Of a stretch of 64,000 bases of DNA, positions 51,301 through 64,000 are shown in pieces. Under the pieces are notes generated by a model. That model ran no database searches. It was not told the DNA's origin and saw only the letters and a program-made list of their open reading frames with translations. Source of the stretch: Azolla caroliniana. Taxonomy: Eukaryota > Polypodiophyta. The number at the start of each line of letters is the position of its first letter. Position 1 is the stretch's first letter. Location: assembly GCA_043228905.1 (NCBI GenBank), contig JBHGNT010000136.1, positions 1 through 64,000 of the forward strand, read 5' to 3'. Made by a program: the position numbers and the translations under genes.

Positions 51301-54300
51301 ATTTTTTAATTCCATATCATAGCAAGCGTTGTTAACTTCGATTCGCATGTTTCACCACAGAATCCCGATATCACACGACCCAGGTATGAACATTTTAATT
51401 TACCTACATGCTCTTGTCAACTCCCGCCTCAAATTTGCTAATTTCTTCATGTCTCTCCACCTGAGTTTCAAAATCTTGATTTTTTAATTCCATATCATAG
51501 CAAACGTTGTTAGCTTTCATTCGCATGTTTGAACACAGATATCCGATATCACAGGAGCCAGATATGAACATTTTAATTTACTAACGCGCTCTTGTCAGCT
51601 CCCGCCTCAAATTTGCTAATTTCTTCATGTCTCTCGACTTGAGTTTCAAAATCTTGATTTTTTAATTCCATATCATAGCTAGCGGAGTTAGCTTCGATTC
51701 GCATGTTTGAACACAGAAATCCAATATCACAGGAGCCAAATATGAACAGTTTAATTTACTAACGGGTTGTTCTAAACTCCCTCCTCAAATTTGCTAATTT
51801 CTTCATGTCTCTCGACGTGAGTTTCAAAATATTGGTTTTTTAATTCCATATCAGAGCTAGCGTTGTTAGCTTCGATTCGCATGTTTGAACACAGAAATCC
51901 AATATTACAGAAGCCAAATATGAACATTTTAATTTACTAACCCGTTGTTCTAAACTCCCTCCTCAAATTTGCTAATTTCTTCATCTCTCTCGACCTGAGT
52001 TTCAAAATCTTGATTTTTTAATTCCATATTATAGCTAGCTTTGTTAGCTTCGATTCGCATGTTTGAACACAAAAATCCGATATCACACGACCCAAGTATG
52101 AACATTTTAATTTACTAACGCGCTCTTGTCAACTCCCGCCTAAAATTTGCTAATTTCTTGATGTCTCTTGACCTGAGTTTCAAAATCTGGATTTTTTAAT
52201 TCCATATCATAGCAAGCGTTGTTAGCTTTGATTCGAATGTTCGAATGTTCGAATTTACCTACTTGCTCTTGTCAACTCCCGCCTCAAATTTGCTAATTTC
52301 TTCATGTCTCTCTACGTGAGTTTCAAAATCTTGATTTTTTAATTCCATATCATAGAAAGCGTTGTTAGCTTCCATTCGCATGTTTGAACACAGGAATCCA
52401 ATATCACAGGACCCAGGTATGAACATTTTAATTTACCTACTTGCTCTTGTCAACTCCCGCCTCAAATTTGCTAATTTCTTCATGTCTCTCGACCTGAGTT
52501 TCAAAATCTTGATTTTTTAATTCCATATCATAGCAAACGTTGTTAGCTTTGATTCACATGTTTGAACTTAGAAATCCGATATCACAGGAGCAAAATATGA
52601 AATTTGCTAATTTCTTCATGTCTCTCGACCTGAGTTTCAAAATCTTAATTTTTTAATTCCATATCATAGTAAACGTTGTTAGCTTCGATTCGCATGTTTC
52701 ACCACATAATTCCAATATCACACGACCCAGGTATGAACATTTTAATTTACGTACTAGCTCTTCTCAACTCACTCCTCAAATTTGCTAATATCTTCATGTC
52801 TCTCGACCTAAGTTTCAAAATCTTGATTTTTTAATTCCATATCATAGCAAGCGTTGTTAGCTTCGATTCGCATGTTTGAACACAGAATTCGGATATCACA
52901 CGACCCGGGTATGAACATTTTAATTTACCTACTTGCTCTTGTCAACTCCCGCCTCAAATTTGCTAATTTCTTCATGTCTCTCGACCTGAGTTTCAAAATC
53001 TTTATTTTTTAATTCCATGTCATAGCAAGCGGAGTTAGCTTCGATTCGCATGTTTGAACACAGAAATCCAATATCACAGGAGCCAAATATGAACATTTTA
53101 ATTTACTAACGCGTTGTTCTAAACTCCCTCCTCAAATTTGCTAATTTCTTCATGTCTCTCGACGTGAGTTTCAAAATATTGATTTTTTAATTCGATATCA
53201 GAGCTAGCGTTGTTAGCTTCGATTCGCATGTTTGAACACAGAAATCCAATATCACAGAAGCCAAATATGAACATTTTAATTTACTAACGCTTTGTTCTAA
53301 ACTCCCTCCTCAAATTTGCTAATTTCTTCATGTCTCTCGACCTGAGTTTCAAAATCTTGGGTTTAGGGTTTAGGGTTTAGGGTTTAGGGTTTAGGGTTTA
53401 GGGTTGGATTTTTAATTCCATATCATAGCTAGCTTTGTTAGCTTTGATTCGCATGTTTGAAGACAGGAATCCCATATCACAGGAGATATGAACATTTTAA
53501 TTTACCTACTTACTCTTGTTAGCTCCCGCCTCAAATTTGCTAATTTCTTCATGTCTGTCGACCTGAGTTTCAAAATCTTAATTTTTTAATTCCATATCAT
53601 AGCAAACGTTGTTAGCTTCGATTTGCATGTTTGACCACATAATTTCGATATCACACGACCCAGGTATGAACATTTTAATTTACCTACTTGCTCTTCTCAA
53701 CTCTCGCCTCAAATTTGCTAATTTCTTCATGTCTCCCGACCTGAGTTTCAAAATCTTGATTTTTTAATTCCATATGATAGCAAGCGTTGTTAGCTTCCAT
53801 TCGCATGTTTGAACACAGGAATCCAATATCACAGGAGCCAGATATGAACATTTTAATTTACCTACTTGCTCTTGTCAACTCCCGCCTCAAATTTGCTAAT
53901 TTCTTCATATCTCTCGACCTTAGTTTCAAAATCTTGATTTTTTAATTCTACATCATAGCTAGCTTTGTTAGCTTCGATTCGCATGTTTGAACACAAAAAT
54001 CCGATATCACACGACCCAGGTATGAACATTTTAATTTACCTACTTGCTCTTGTCAACTCCCGCCTCAAATTTGCTAATTTCTTCATGTCTCTCGACCTGA
54101 GTTTCAAAATCTTAATTTATTAATTCCATATCATAGTAAACGTTGTTAGCTTCGATTCGCATGTTTCACCACATAATTCCAATATCACACGACCCAGGTA
54201 TGAACATTTTAATTTACGTACTAGCTCTTCTCAACTCACTCCTCAAATTTGCTAATTTCTTCATGTCTCTCGACCTAAGTTTCAAAATCTTGATTTTTTA

Positions 54301-55285
54301 ATTCCATATCATAGCAAGCGTTGTTAGCTTCGATTCGCATGTTTGAACACAGAATTCGGATATCACACGACCCGGGTATGAACATTTTAATTTACCTACT
54401 TGCTCTTGTCAACTCCCGCCTCAAATTTGCTAATTTCTTCATGTCTCTCGACCTGAGTTTCAAAATCTTGATTTTTTAATTCCATATCATAGCAAGCGTT
54501 GTTAGCTTTGATTCGAATGTTCGAATGTTCGAATTTACCTACTTGCTCTTGTCAACTCCCGCCTCAAATTTGCTAATTTCTTCATGTCTCTCTACGTGAG
54601 TTTCAAAATCTTGATTTTTTAATTCCATATCATAGAAAGCGTTGTTAGCTTCCATTCGCATGTTTGAACACAGGAATCCAATATCACAGGACCCAGGTAT
54701 GAACATTTTAATTTACCTACTTGCTCTTGTCAACTCCCGCCTCAAATTTGCTTATTTCTTCATGTCTCTCGACCTGAGTTTCAAAATCTTGATTTTTTAA
54801 TTCCATATCATAGCAAACGTTTTTAGCTTTGATTCGCATGTTTGAACACAGGAATCCGATATCACACGAGCTAGGTATGAACATTTTAATTTACCCACCT
54901 TCTCTTGTTAACTCCCGCCTCAAATTTGCTAATTTCTTCATGTCTCTCGACCTGAGTTTCAAAATCTTGATTTTTTAATTCCATATCATAGCAAGCGGAG
55001 TGAGCTTCGATTCGCATGTTTGAACACAAAAATCCAATATCACAGGAGCCAAATATGAACATTTTAATTTACTAACGCGTTGTTTTAAACTCCCTCCTCA
55101 AATTTGCTAATTTCCTCATGTCTCTCGACGTGAGTTTCAAAATATTGATTTTTTAATTCCATATCAGAGCTAGCGTTGTTAGCTTCGATTCGCACGTTTG
55201 AACACAGAAATCCAATATCACAGAAGCCAAATATGAACATTTTAATTTACTAACGCGTTGTTCTAAACTCCCTCCTCAAATTTGC
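42330..55285. repeat. Diverged satellite subfamily with an embedded regular island
   Basis: From about 42,330 the monomers switch to a different variant set: 'aactcccgcctcaaatttgc', 'catagcaagcg', 'tttcaccacagaattccg' and 'cacacgacccagg'. Monomers here are more heterogeneous, with several internal truncations: caaaatatgaacatttt near 43,344, ggagcaaaatatgaaatttgc near 47,930 and again near 52,600, and a scrambled stretch at 48,100-48,180. Between about 43,440 and 47,390 the regular subfamily returns. A block around 47,561-48,060 recurs around 52,233-52,730, offset 4,672 bp. No gene is visible. Confidence 0.9.
53359..53407 (+). repeat. Interstitial telomeric repeat, six perfect TTTAGGG units
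   Basis: Six uninterrupted TTTAGGG units (53,362-53,403), flanked by ggg and ttgg, sit inside one satellite monomer. The monomer reads 'caaaatcttg', then the telomeric tract, then 'atttttaattcc', where the normal monomer has 'cttgattttttaattcc'. The satellite keeps its phase on both sides apart from one missing T. This is a short insertion at a break rather than a chromosome-end junction, and it indicates TTTAGGG as the host telomere unit. Confidence 0.95.
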
Positions 55286-58200
55286 TAATTTATTCATGTC
55301 TCTCGACCTGAGTTTCAAAATCTTGATTTTTCAATTCCATATCATAGCTAGCGTTGTTAGCTTCGATTCGCATGTTTGAACACAAAAATCCGATATCATA
55401 CGAGCCAGGTACGAACATTTTAATTTACTCAAGGGCTCCTCTCAACTCCCTCCTCAAGTTTGCTAATTTCGTCATGCCTCTCGACCTGAGTTTCAAAATC
55501 TTGATTTTTTAATTCCATATCATAGCTTGCGTTGTTAGCTTCGATTCGCATGTCTGAACACAAAAATCCGATATCACACGAGCCAGGTATGAACATTTTA
55601 ATTTACCTACAAGCTCTTCTCAACTCCCTCCTCGAATTTGGTAATTTCGTCATGTCTCTCGACCTGAGTTTCAAAATCTTGATTTTTTAATTCCATATCA
55701 AAACTAGCGTTGTTAGCTTCGATTCGCATGTCTGAACACAAAAATCCGATATGACACGAGCCAGGTATGAACATTTTAATTTACTCAAGGGCTCCTCTCA
55801 ACTCCCTCCTCAAGTTTGCTAATTTCTTCATATCTCTCGACCTAAGTTTGAAAATCTTGAGTTTTTAAATCCACATCATAGCTAGCGTTGTTAGCTTTGA
55901 TTCGCATATTTGAACACAAAAATCCGATATCACACTCGCCAGGTATGAACATTTTAATTTACCTACTAGCTCTTCTCAACTCACTCCTCAATTTGGTAAT
56001 TTCGTCATGTCTCTCGACCTGAGTTTCAAAATCTTGATTTTTTAATTCCATATCATAGCTAGCGTTGTTAGATTCGATTCGAATGTTTGAACACAAAAAT
56101 CCGATATCACACGAGGCAGGTAGGAACATTTTAATTTACTCCAAGGGTCCTCACAACTCCCTCTTCAAGTTTGCTAATTTCGTCATGTCTCTCGATGTGA
56201 GTTTCAAAATCTTGATTTTTTAATTCCATATCATAGCTAGCGTTGTTAGATTCGATTCGCATGTTTGAACACAAAAATCCGATTTCACACGAGCCAGGTA
56301 TGGACATTTTAGTTTACTCAAGGGCTCCTCTCAACTCCCTCCTCAAGTTTGTTAATTTCTTCATATCTCTCGACCTGAGTTTCAAAATCTTGAGTTTTTA
56401 ATTCCATATCAAAACTAGCGTTGTTAGCTTCGATTCGCATGTCTGAACACAAAAATCCGATATGACACGAGCCAGGTATGAACATTTTAATTTACTCAAG
56501 GGCTCCTCTCAACTCCCTCCTCAAGTTTGCTAATTTCTTCATATCTCTCGACCTAAGTTTGAAAATCTTGAGTTTTTAAATCCACATCATAGCTAGCGTT
56601 GTTAGCTTTGATTCGCATATTTGAACACAAAAATCCAATATCACACTCGCCAGGTATCAACATTTTAATTTACCTACTAGCTCTTCTCAACTCACTCCTC
56701 AATTTGGTAATTTCGTCATGTCTCTCGACCTGAGTTTCAAAATCTTGATTTTTTAATTGCATATCATAGCTAGCGTTGTTAGATTCGATTCGCATGTTTG
56801 AACACAAAAATCCGATATCACACGAGGCAGGTAGGAACATTTTAATTTACTCCAGGGGTCCTCACAACTCCCTCTTCAAGTTTGCTAATTTCGTCATGTC
56901 TCTCGATGTGAGTTTCAAAATCTTGATTTTTTAATTCCATATCATAGCTAGCGTTGTTAGATTCGATTCGCATGTTTGAACACAAAAATTCGATTTCACA
57001 CGAGCCAGGTATGGACATTTTAGTTTACTCAAGGGCTCCTCTCAACTCCTTCCTCAAGTTTGTTAATTTCTTCATATCTCTCGACCTGAGTTTCAAAATC
57101 TTGAGTTTTTAAATTCACATCATAGCTAGCATTCTTAGCTTCGATTCGCATGTTTGAATACAAAAATCCGATATCACACTCGCCAGGTATGAACATTTCA
57201 ATTTACCTACCTACTCTTCTCAACTCCCTCCTCAAATTTGCTAATTTCGTCATGTCTCTCGACCGGAATTTGAAAATCTTGATTTTTTAATTCCATATCA
57301 TAGCTAGCGTTGTTAGCTTCGATTCGCATGTTTGAACACATAAATCCGATATGACACTCGCCAGGTATGAACATTTAAATTTACCTACTAGCTCTTCTCA
57401 ACTCACTCCTCAAATTTGGTAATTTCCTCATGTCTCTCGACCTGAGTTTCAAAATCTTGACTTTTTAATTCCATATCATAGCTAGCGTTGTTAGATTCGA
57501 TTTGCATATTTGAACACAAAAATCCGATATCACACGAGCCAGGTAGGAACATTTTAATTTACTCAAGGGCTCCTCTCAACTCCCTCCTCAAGTTTGCTAT
57601 TTTCGTCATGTCTCTCGACCTGAGTTTCAAAATCTTGATTTTTTAATTCCATATCATAGATAGCGTTGTTAGATTCGATTCGCATGTTTGAACTCAAAAA
57701 TCCGATATCACACGAGCCAGGTAGGAACATTTTAATTTACTCAAGGGCTCCTCTCAACTCCCTCCTCAAGTTTGCTAATTTATTCATATCTCTCGACCTG
57801 AGTTTCAAAATCTTGATTTTTCAATTCCATATCATAGCTAGCGTTGTTAGCTTCGATTCGCATGTTTGAACACAAAAATCCGATATCATACGAGCCAGGT
57901 ACGAACATTTTAATTTACTCAAGGGCTCCTCTCAACTCCCTCCTCAAGTTTGCTAATTTCGTCATGCCTCTCGACCTGAGTTTCAAAATCTTGATTTTTT
58001 AATTCCATATCATAGCTTGTGTTGTTAGCTTCGATTCGCATGTCTGAACACAAAAATCCGATATCACACGAGCCAGGTATGAACATTTTAATTTACCTAC
58101 AAGCTCTTCTCAACTCCCTCCTCGAATTTGGTAATTTCGTCATGTCTCTCGACCTGAGTTTCAAAATCTTGATTTTTTAATTCCATATCAAAACTAGCGT

Positions 58201-61200
58201 TGTTAGCTTCGATTCGCATGTCTGAACACAAAAATCCGATATGACACGAGCCAGGTATGAACATTTTAATTTACTCAAGGGCTCCTCTCAACTCCCTCCT
58301 CAAGTTTGCTAATTTCTTCATATCTCTCGACCTAAGTTTGAAAATCTTGAGTTTTTAAATCCACATCATAGCTAGCGTTGTTAGCTTTGATTCGCATATT
58401 TGAACACAAAAATCCGATATCACACTCGCCAGGTATGAACATTTTAATTTACCTACTAGCTCTTCTCAACTCACTCCTCAATTTGGTAATTTCGTCATGT
58501 CTCTCGACCTGAGTTTCAAAATCTTGATTTTTTAATTCCATATCATAGCTAGCGTTGTTAGATTCGATTCGAATGTTTGAACACAAAAATCCGATATCAC
58601 ACGAGGCAGGTAGGAACATTTTAATTTACTCCAAGGGTCCTCACAACTCCCTCTTCAAGTTTGCTAATTTCGTCATGTCTCTCGATGTGAGTTTCAAAAT
58701 CTTGATTTTTTAATTCCATATCATAGCTAGCGTTGTTAGATTCGATTCGCATGTTTGAACACAAAAATCCGATTTCACACGAGCCAGGTATGGACATTTT
58801 AGTTTACTCAAGGGCTCCTCTCAACTCCCTCCTCAAGTTTGTTAATTTCTTCATATCTCTCGACCTGAGTTTCAAAATCTTGAGTTTTTAAATCCACATC
58901 ATAGCTAGCGTTCTTAGCTTCGATTCGCATGTTTGAATACAAAAATCTGATATCACACTCGCCAGGTATGAACATTTTAATTTACCTACCTACTCTTCTC
59001 AACTCCCTCCTCAAATTTGCTAATTTCGTCATGTCTCTCGACCGGAATTTGAAAATCTTGATTTTTTAATTCCATATCATAGCTAGCGTTGTTAGCTTCG
59101 ATTCGCATGTTTGAACACATAAATCCGATATGACACTCGCCAGGTATGAACATTTAAATTTACCTACTAGCTCTTCTCAACTCACTCCTCAAATTTGGTA
59201 ATTTCCTCATGTCTCTCGACCTGAGTTTCAAAATCTTGACTTTTTAATTCCATATCATAGCTAGCGTTGTTAGATTCGATTTGCATATTTGAACACAAAA
59301 ATCCGATATCACACGAGCCAGGTAGGAACATTTTAATTTACTCAAGGGCTCCTCTCAACTCCCTCCTCAAGTTTGCTATTTTCGTCATGTCTCTCGACCT
59401 GAGTTTCAAAATCTTGATTTTTTAATTCCATATCATAGATAGCGTTGTTAGATTCGATTCGCATGTTTGAACTCAAAAATCCGATATCACACGAGCCAGG
59501 TAGGAACATTTTAATTTACTCAAGGGCTCCTCTCAACTCCCTCCTCAAGTTTGCTAATTTATTCATATCTCTCGACCTGAGTTTCAAAATCTTGATTTTT
59601 CAATTCCATATCATAGCTAGCGTTGTTAGCTTCGATTCGCATGTTTGAACACAAAAATCCGATATCATACGAGCCAGGTACGAACATGTTAATTTACTCA
59701 AGGGCTCCTCTCAACTCCCTCCTCAAGTTTGCTAATTTCGTCATGCCTCTCGACCTGAGTTTCAAAATCTTGATTTTTTAATTCCATATCATAGCTTGCG
59801 TTGTTAGCTTCGATTCGCATGTCTGAACATAAAAATCCGATATCACACGAGCCAGGTATGAACATTTTAATTTACCTACAAGCTCTTCTCAACTCCCTCC
59901 TCGAATTTGGTAATTTCGTCATGTCTCTCGACCTGAGTTTCAAAATCTTGATTTTTCAATTCCATATCATAGCTAGCGTTGTTAGCTTCGATTCGCATGT
60001 TTGAACACAAAAATCCGATATCATACGAGGCAGGTACGAACATGTTAATTTACTCAAGGGCTCCTCTCAACTCCCTCCTCAAGTTTGCTAATTTCGTCAT
60101 GCCTCTCGACCTGAGTTTCAAAATCTTGATTTTTTAATTCCATATCATAGCTTGCGTTGTTAGCTTCGATTCGCATGTCTGAACACAAAAATCCGATATC
60201 ACACGAGCCAGGTATGAACATTTTAATTTACCTACAAGCTCTTCTCAACTCGCTCCTCGAATTTGGTAATTTCGTCATGTCTCTCGACCTGAGTTTCAAA
60301 ATCTTGATTTTTTAATTCCATATCAAAGCTAGCGTTGTTAGCTTCGATTCGCATGTTTGAACACAAAAATCCGATATGACACGAGCCAGGTATGAACATT
60401 TTAATTTACTCAAGGGCTCCTCTCAACTCCCTCCTCAAGTTTGCTAATTTCTTCATATCTCTCGACCTAAGTTTGAAAATCTTGAGTTTTTAAATCCACA
60501 TCATAGCTAGCGTTGTTAGCTTTGATTCGCATATTTGAACACAAAAATCCGATATCACACTCGCCAGGTATGAACATTTTAATTTACCTACTAGCTCTTC
60601 TCAACTCACTCCTCAATTTGGTAATTTCGTCATGTCTCTCGACCTGAGTTTCAAAATCTTGATTTTTTAATTCCATATCATAGCTAGCGTTGTTAGATTC
60701 GATTCGCATGTTTGAACACAAAAATCCGATATCACATGAGGCAGGTAGGAACATTTTAATTTACTCTAGGGGTCCTCACAACTCCCTCTTCAAGTTTGCT
60801 AATTTCGTCATGTCTCTCGATGTGAGTTTCAAAATCTTGATTTTTTAATTCCATATCATAGCTAGCGTTGTTAGATTCGATTCGCATGTTTGAACACAAA
60901 AATCCGATTTCACACGAGCCAGGTATGGACATTTTAGTTTACTCAAGGGCTCCTCTCAACTCCCTCCTCAAGTTTGTTAATTTCTTCATATCTCTCGACC
61001 TGAGTTTCAAAATCTTGAGTTTTTAAATCCACATCATAGCTAGCGTTCTTAGCTTCGATTCGCATGTTTGAATACAAAAATCTGATATCACACTCGCCAG
61101 GTATGAACATTTTAATTTACCTACCTACTCTTCTCAACTCCCTCCTCAAATTTCCTAATTTCGTCATGTCTCTCGACTGGAATTTGAAAATCTTGATTTT

Positions 61201-64000
61201 TTAATTCCATATCATAGCTAGCGTTGTTAGCTTCGATTCGCATGTTTGAACACATAAATCCGATATGACACTCGCCAGGTATGAACATTTAAATTTACCT
61301 ACTAGCTCTTCTCAACTCACTCCTCAAATTTGGTAATTTCCTCATGTCTCTCGACCTGAGTTTCAAAATCTTGACTTTTTAATTCCATATCATAGCTAGC
61401 GTTGTTAGATTCGATTTGCATATTTGAACACAAAAATCCGATATCACACGAGCCAGGTAGGAACATTTTAATTTACTCAAGGGCTCCTCTCAACTCCCTC
61501 CTCAAGTTTGCTATTTTCGTCATGTCTCTCGACCTGAGTTTCAAAATCTTGATTTTTTAATTCCATATCATAGATAGCGTTGTTAGATTCGATTCGCATG
61601 TTTGAACACAAAAATCCGATATCACACGAGCCAGGTAGGAACATTTTAATTTACTCAAGGGCTCCTCTCAACTCCCTCCTCAAGTTTGCTAATTTATTCA
61701 TATCTCTCGACCTGAGTTTCAAAATCTTGATTTTTCAATTCCATATCATAGCTAGCGTTGTTAGCTTCGATTCGCATGTTTGAACACAAAAATCCGATAT
61801 CATACGAGCCAGGTACGAACATGTTAATTTACTCAAGGGCTCCTCTCAACTCCCTCCTCAAGTTTGCTAATTTCATCATGCCTCTCGACCTGAGTTTCAA
61901 AATCTTGATTTTTTAATTCCATATCATAGCTTGCGTTGTTAGCTTCGATTCGCATGTCTGAACACAAAAATCCGATATCACACGAGCCAGGTATGAACAT
62001 TTTAATTTACCTACAAGCTCTTCTCAACTCCCTCCTCGAATTTGGTAATTTCGTCATGTCTCTCGACCTGAGTTTCAAAATCTTGATTTTTTAATTCCAT
62101 ATCAAAGCTAGCGTTGTTAGCTTCGATTCGCATGTTTGAACACAAAAATCCGATATGACACGAGCCAGGTATGAACATTTTAATTTACTCAAGGGCTCCT
62201 CTCAACTCCCTCCTCAAGTTTGCTAATTTCTTCATATCTCTCGACCTAAGTTTGAAAATCTTGAGTTTTTAAATCCACATCATAGCTAGCGTTGTTAGCT
62301 TTGATTCGCATATTTGAACACAAAAATCCGATATCACACTCGCCAGGTATGAACATTTTAATTTACCTACTAGCTCTTCTCAACTCACTCCTCAATTTGG
62401 TAATTTCGTCATGTCTCTCGACCTGAGTTTCAAAATCTTGATTTTTTAATTCCATATCATAGCTAGCGTTGTTAGATTCGATTCGCATGTTTGAACACAA
62501 AAATCCGATATCACACGAGGCAGGTAGGAACATTTTAATTTACTCTAGGGGTCCTCACAACTCCCTCTTCAAGTTTGCTAATTTCGTCATGTCTCTCGAC
62601 CTGAGTTTCAAAATCTTGACTTTTTAATTCCATATCATAGCTAGCGCTGTTAGATTCGATTTGCATATTTGAACACAAAAATCCGATATCACACGAGCCA
62701 GGTAGGAACATTTTAATTTACTCAAGGGCTCCTCTCAACTCCCTCCTCAAGTTTGCTATTTTCGTCATGTCTCTTGACCTGAGTTTCAAAATCTTGATTT
62801 TTTAATTCCATATCATAGATAGCGTTGTTAGATTCGATTCGCATGTTTGAACACAAAAATCCGATATCACACGAGCCAGGTAGGAACATTTTAATTTACT
62901 CAAGGGCTCCTCTCAACTCCCTCCTCAAGTTTGCTAATTTATTCATATCTCTCGACCTGAGTTTCAAAATCTTGATTTTTCAATTCCATATCATAGCTAG
63001 CGTTGTTAGCTTCGATTCGCATGTTTGAACACATAAATCCAATATCATACGAGCCAGGTACGAACATGTTAATTTACTCAAGGGCTCCTCTCAACTCCCT
63101 CCTCAAGTTTGCTAATTTCGTCATGCCTCTCGACCTGAGTTTCAAAATCTTGATTTTTTAATTCCATATCATAGCTTGCGTTGTTAGCTTCGATTCGCAT
63201 GTCTGAACACAAAAATCCGATATCACACGAGCCAGGTATGAACATTTTAATTTACCTACAAGCTCTTCTCAACTCCCTCCTCGAATTTGGTAATTTCGTC
63301 ATGTCTCTCGACCTGAGTTTCAAAATCTTGATTTTTTAATTCCATATCAAAACTAGCGTTGTTAGCTTCGATTCGCATGTTTGAATACAAAAATCCGATA
63401 TGACACGAGCCAGGTATGAACATTTTAATTTACTCAAGGGCTCCTCTCAACTCCCTCCTCAAGTTTGCTAATTTCTTCATATCTCTCGACCTAAGTTTGA
63501 AAATCTTGAGTTTTTAAATCCACATCATAGCTAGCGTTGTTAGCTTTGATTCGCATATTTGAACACAAAAATCCGATATCACACTCGCCAGGTATGAACA
63601 TTTTAATTTACCTACTAGCTCTTCTCAACTCACTCCTCAATTTGGTAATTTCGTCATGTCTCTCGACCTGAGTTTCAAAATCTTGATTTTTTAATTCCAT
63701 ATCATAGCTAGCGTTGTTAGATTCGATTCGCATGTTTGAACACAAAAATCCGATATCACACGAGGCAGGTAGGAACATTTTAATTTACTCTAGGGGTCCT
63801 CACAACTCCCTCTTCAAGTTTGCTAATTTCGTCATGTCTCTCGATGTGAGTTTCAAAATCTTGATTTTTTAATTCCATATCATAGCTAGCGTTGTTAGAT
63901 TCGATTCCCATGTTTGAACACAAAACTCCGATTTCACACGAGCCAGGTATGGACATTTTAGTTTACTCAAGGGCTCCTCTCAACTCCCTCCTCAAGTTTG
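55285..64000. repeat. 178-bp satellite array with 14-, 10-, 12- and 7-monomer higher-order repeats
   Basis: Near 55,285 the array switches within one monomer from the diverged subfamily to the regular one. The monomer ending in the 'gatttttcaattcc' variant recurs at 55,331 and 57,821 (2,490 bp, 14 monomers less two bases). Corresponding points at 57,666, 59,445, 61,580 and 62,825 are spaced 1,779, 2,135 and 1,245 bp (10, 12 and 7 monomers, each less one base). The missing bases fall in the 'ctcaatttgg' monomers. The 67-residue ORFs that recur here are single monomers read in one frame, not genes. Confidence 0.92.

Noticed and set aside
57666-63028. Repeated 67-residue ORFs starting MLDSIRMFE
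   Set aside because: Each is a single satellite monomer read in one frame, beginning and ending in the same repeat motif. No start context, codon signal or domain supports a gene; the 31.8 and 36.0 kb versions are the same.
1-64000. CRISPR array
   Set aside because: The repeats are 178 bp, contiguous and without unique spacers, and the window is eukaryotic satellite.
1-64000. CENP-B box in the satellite
   Set aside because: The nearest match (cttcgattcgcatgttt) lacks the CGGG part of the box.

Overview
The window is almost entirely one tandem satellite DNA family with a monomer of 178 bp (about 330 monomers by length), broken by a single 4.3 kb retroelement. The only protein-coding content I can support lies in that retroelement, on the minus strand between 27.8 and 30.9 kb. 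The organism is a eukaryote. A perfect six-unit TTTAGGG tract at 53.36 kb and degenerate TTTAGGG motifs at 26.66-26.79 kb suggest Arabidopsis-type telomeres, as in plants, green algae and several protist groups. I cannot name a species. The array is probably pericentromeric, centromeric or subtelomeric heterochromatin.

Layout. 1-26,566: left satellite arm, with a 13-monomer (2,314 bp) higher-order period near the start, mixed monomer types at 4-9 kb and 14-17 kb, and a nearly identical 3,517 bp tandem duplication at about 16.8-23.8 kb. 26,567-30,900: the retroelement, oriented right to left. 30,901-42,330: satellite with 7- and 10-monomer higher-order repeats and a 2,247 bp duplication. 42,330-55,285: a diverged satellite subfamily, interrupted at about 43.4-47.4 kb by an island of the regular type, and containing the interstitial telomere tract. 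55,285-64,000: regular satellite with 14-, 10-, 12- and 7-monomer higher-order repeats.

The retroelement encodes a Penelope-like (telomerase-related) reverse transcriptase with no GIY-YIG endonuclease after it, so it resembles the endonuclease-deficient, telomere-attaching Penelope-like elements (Athena/Coprina type). Read 5' to 3' on the minus strand it has: ORF1, rich in Pro, His, Gln and Thr, open into the satellite at its 5' end; an exact A AAA AAC slippery heptamer followed after 6 nt by a strong hairpin, where a -1 ribosomal frameshift would fuse ORF1 to ORF2; ORF2, with a basic segment and a full RT core, interrupted by a one-base frame error in a 12-C run; a pyrimidine-rich 3' UTR; a complete hammerhead ribozyme core with a self-complementary stem III; and a tail of degenerate CCCTAAA motifs that could pair with the host telomeric G-overhang.

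I consider this combination (endonuclease-less Penelope-type RT, hammerhead, probable -1 frameshift signal and telomere-complementary 3' tail inside a satellite array) the most interesting content of the window. This copy looks 5'-truncated and possibly inactive.
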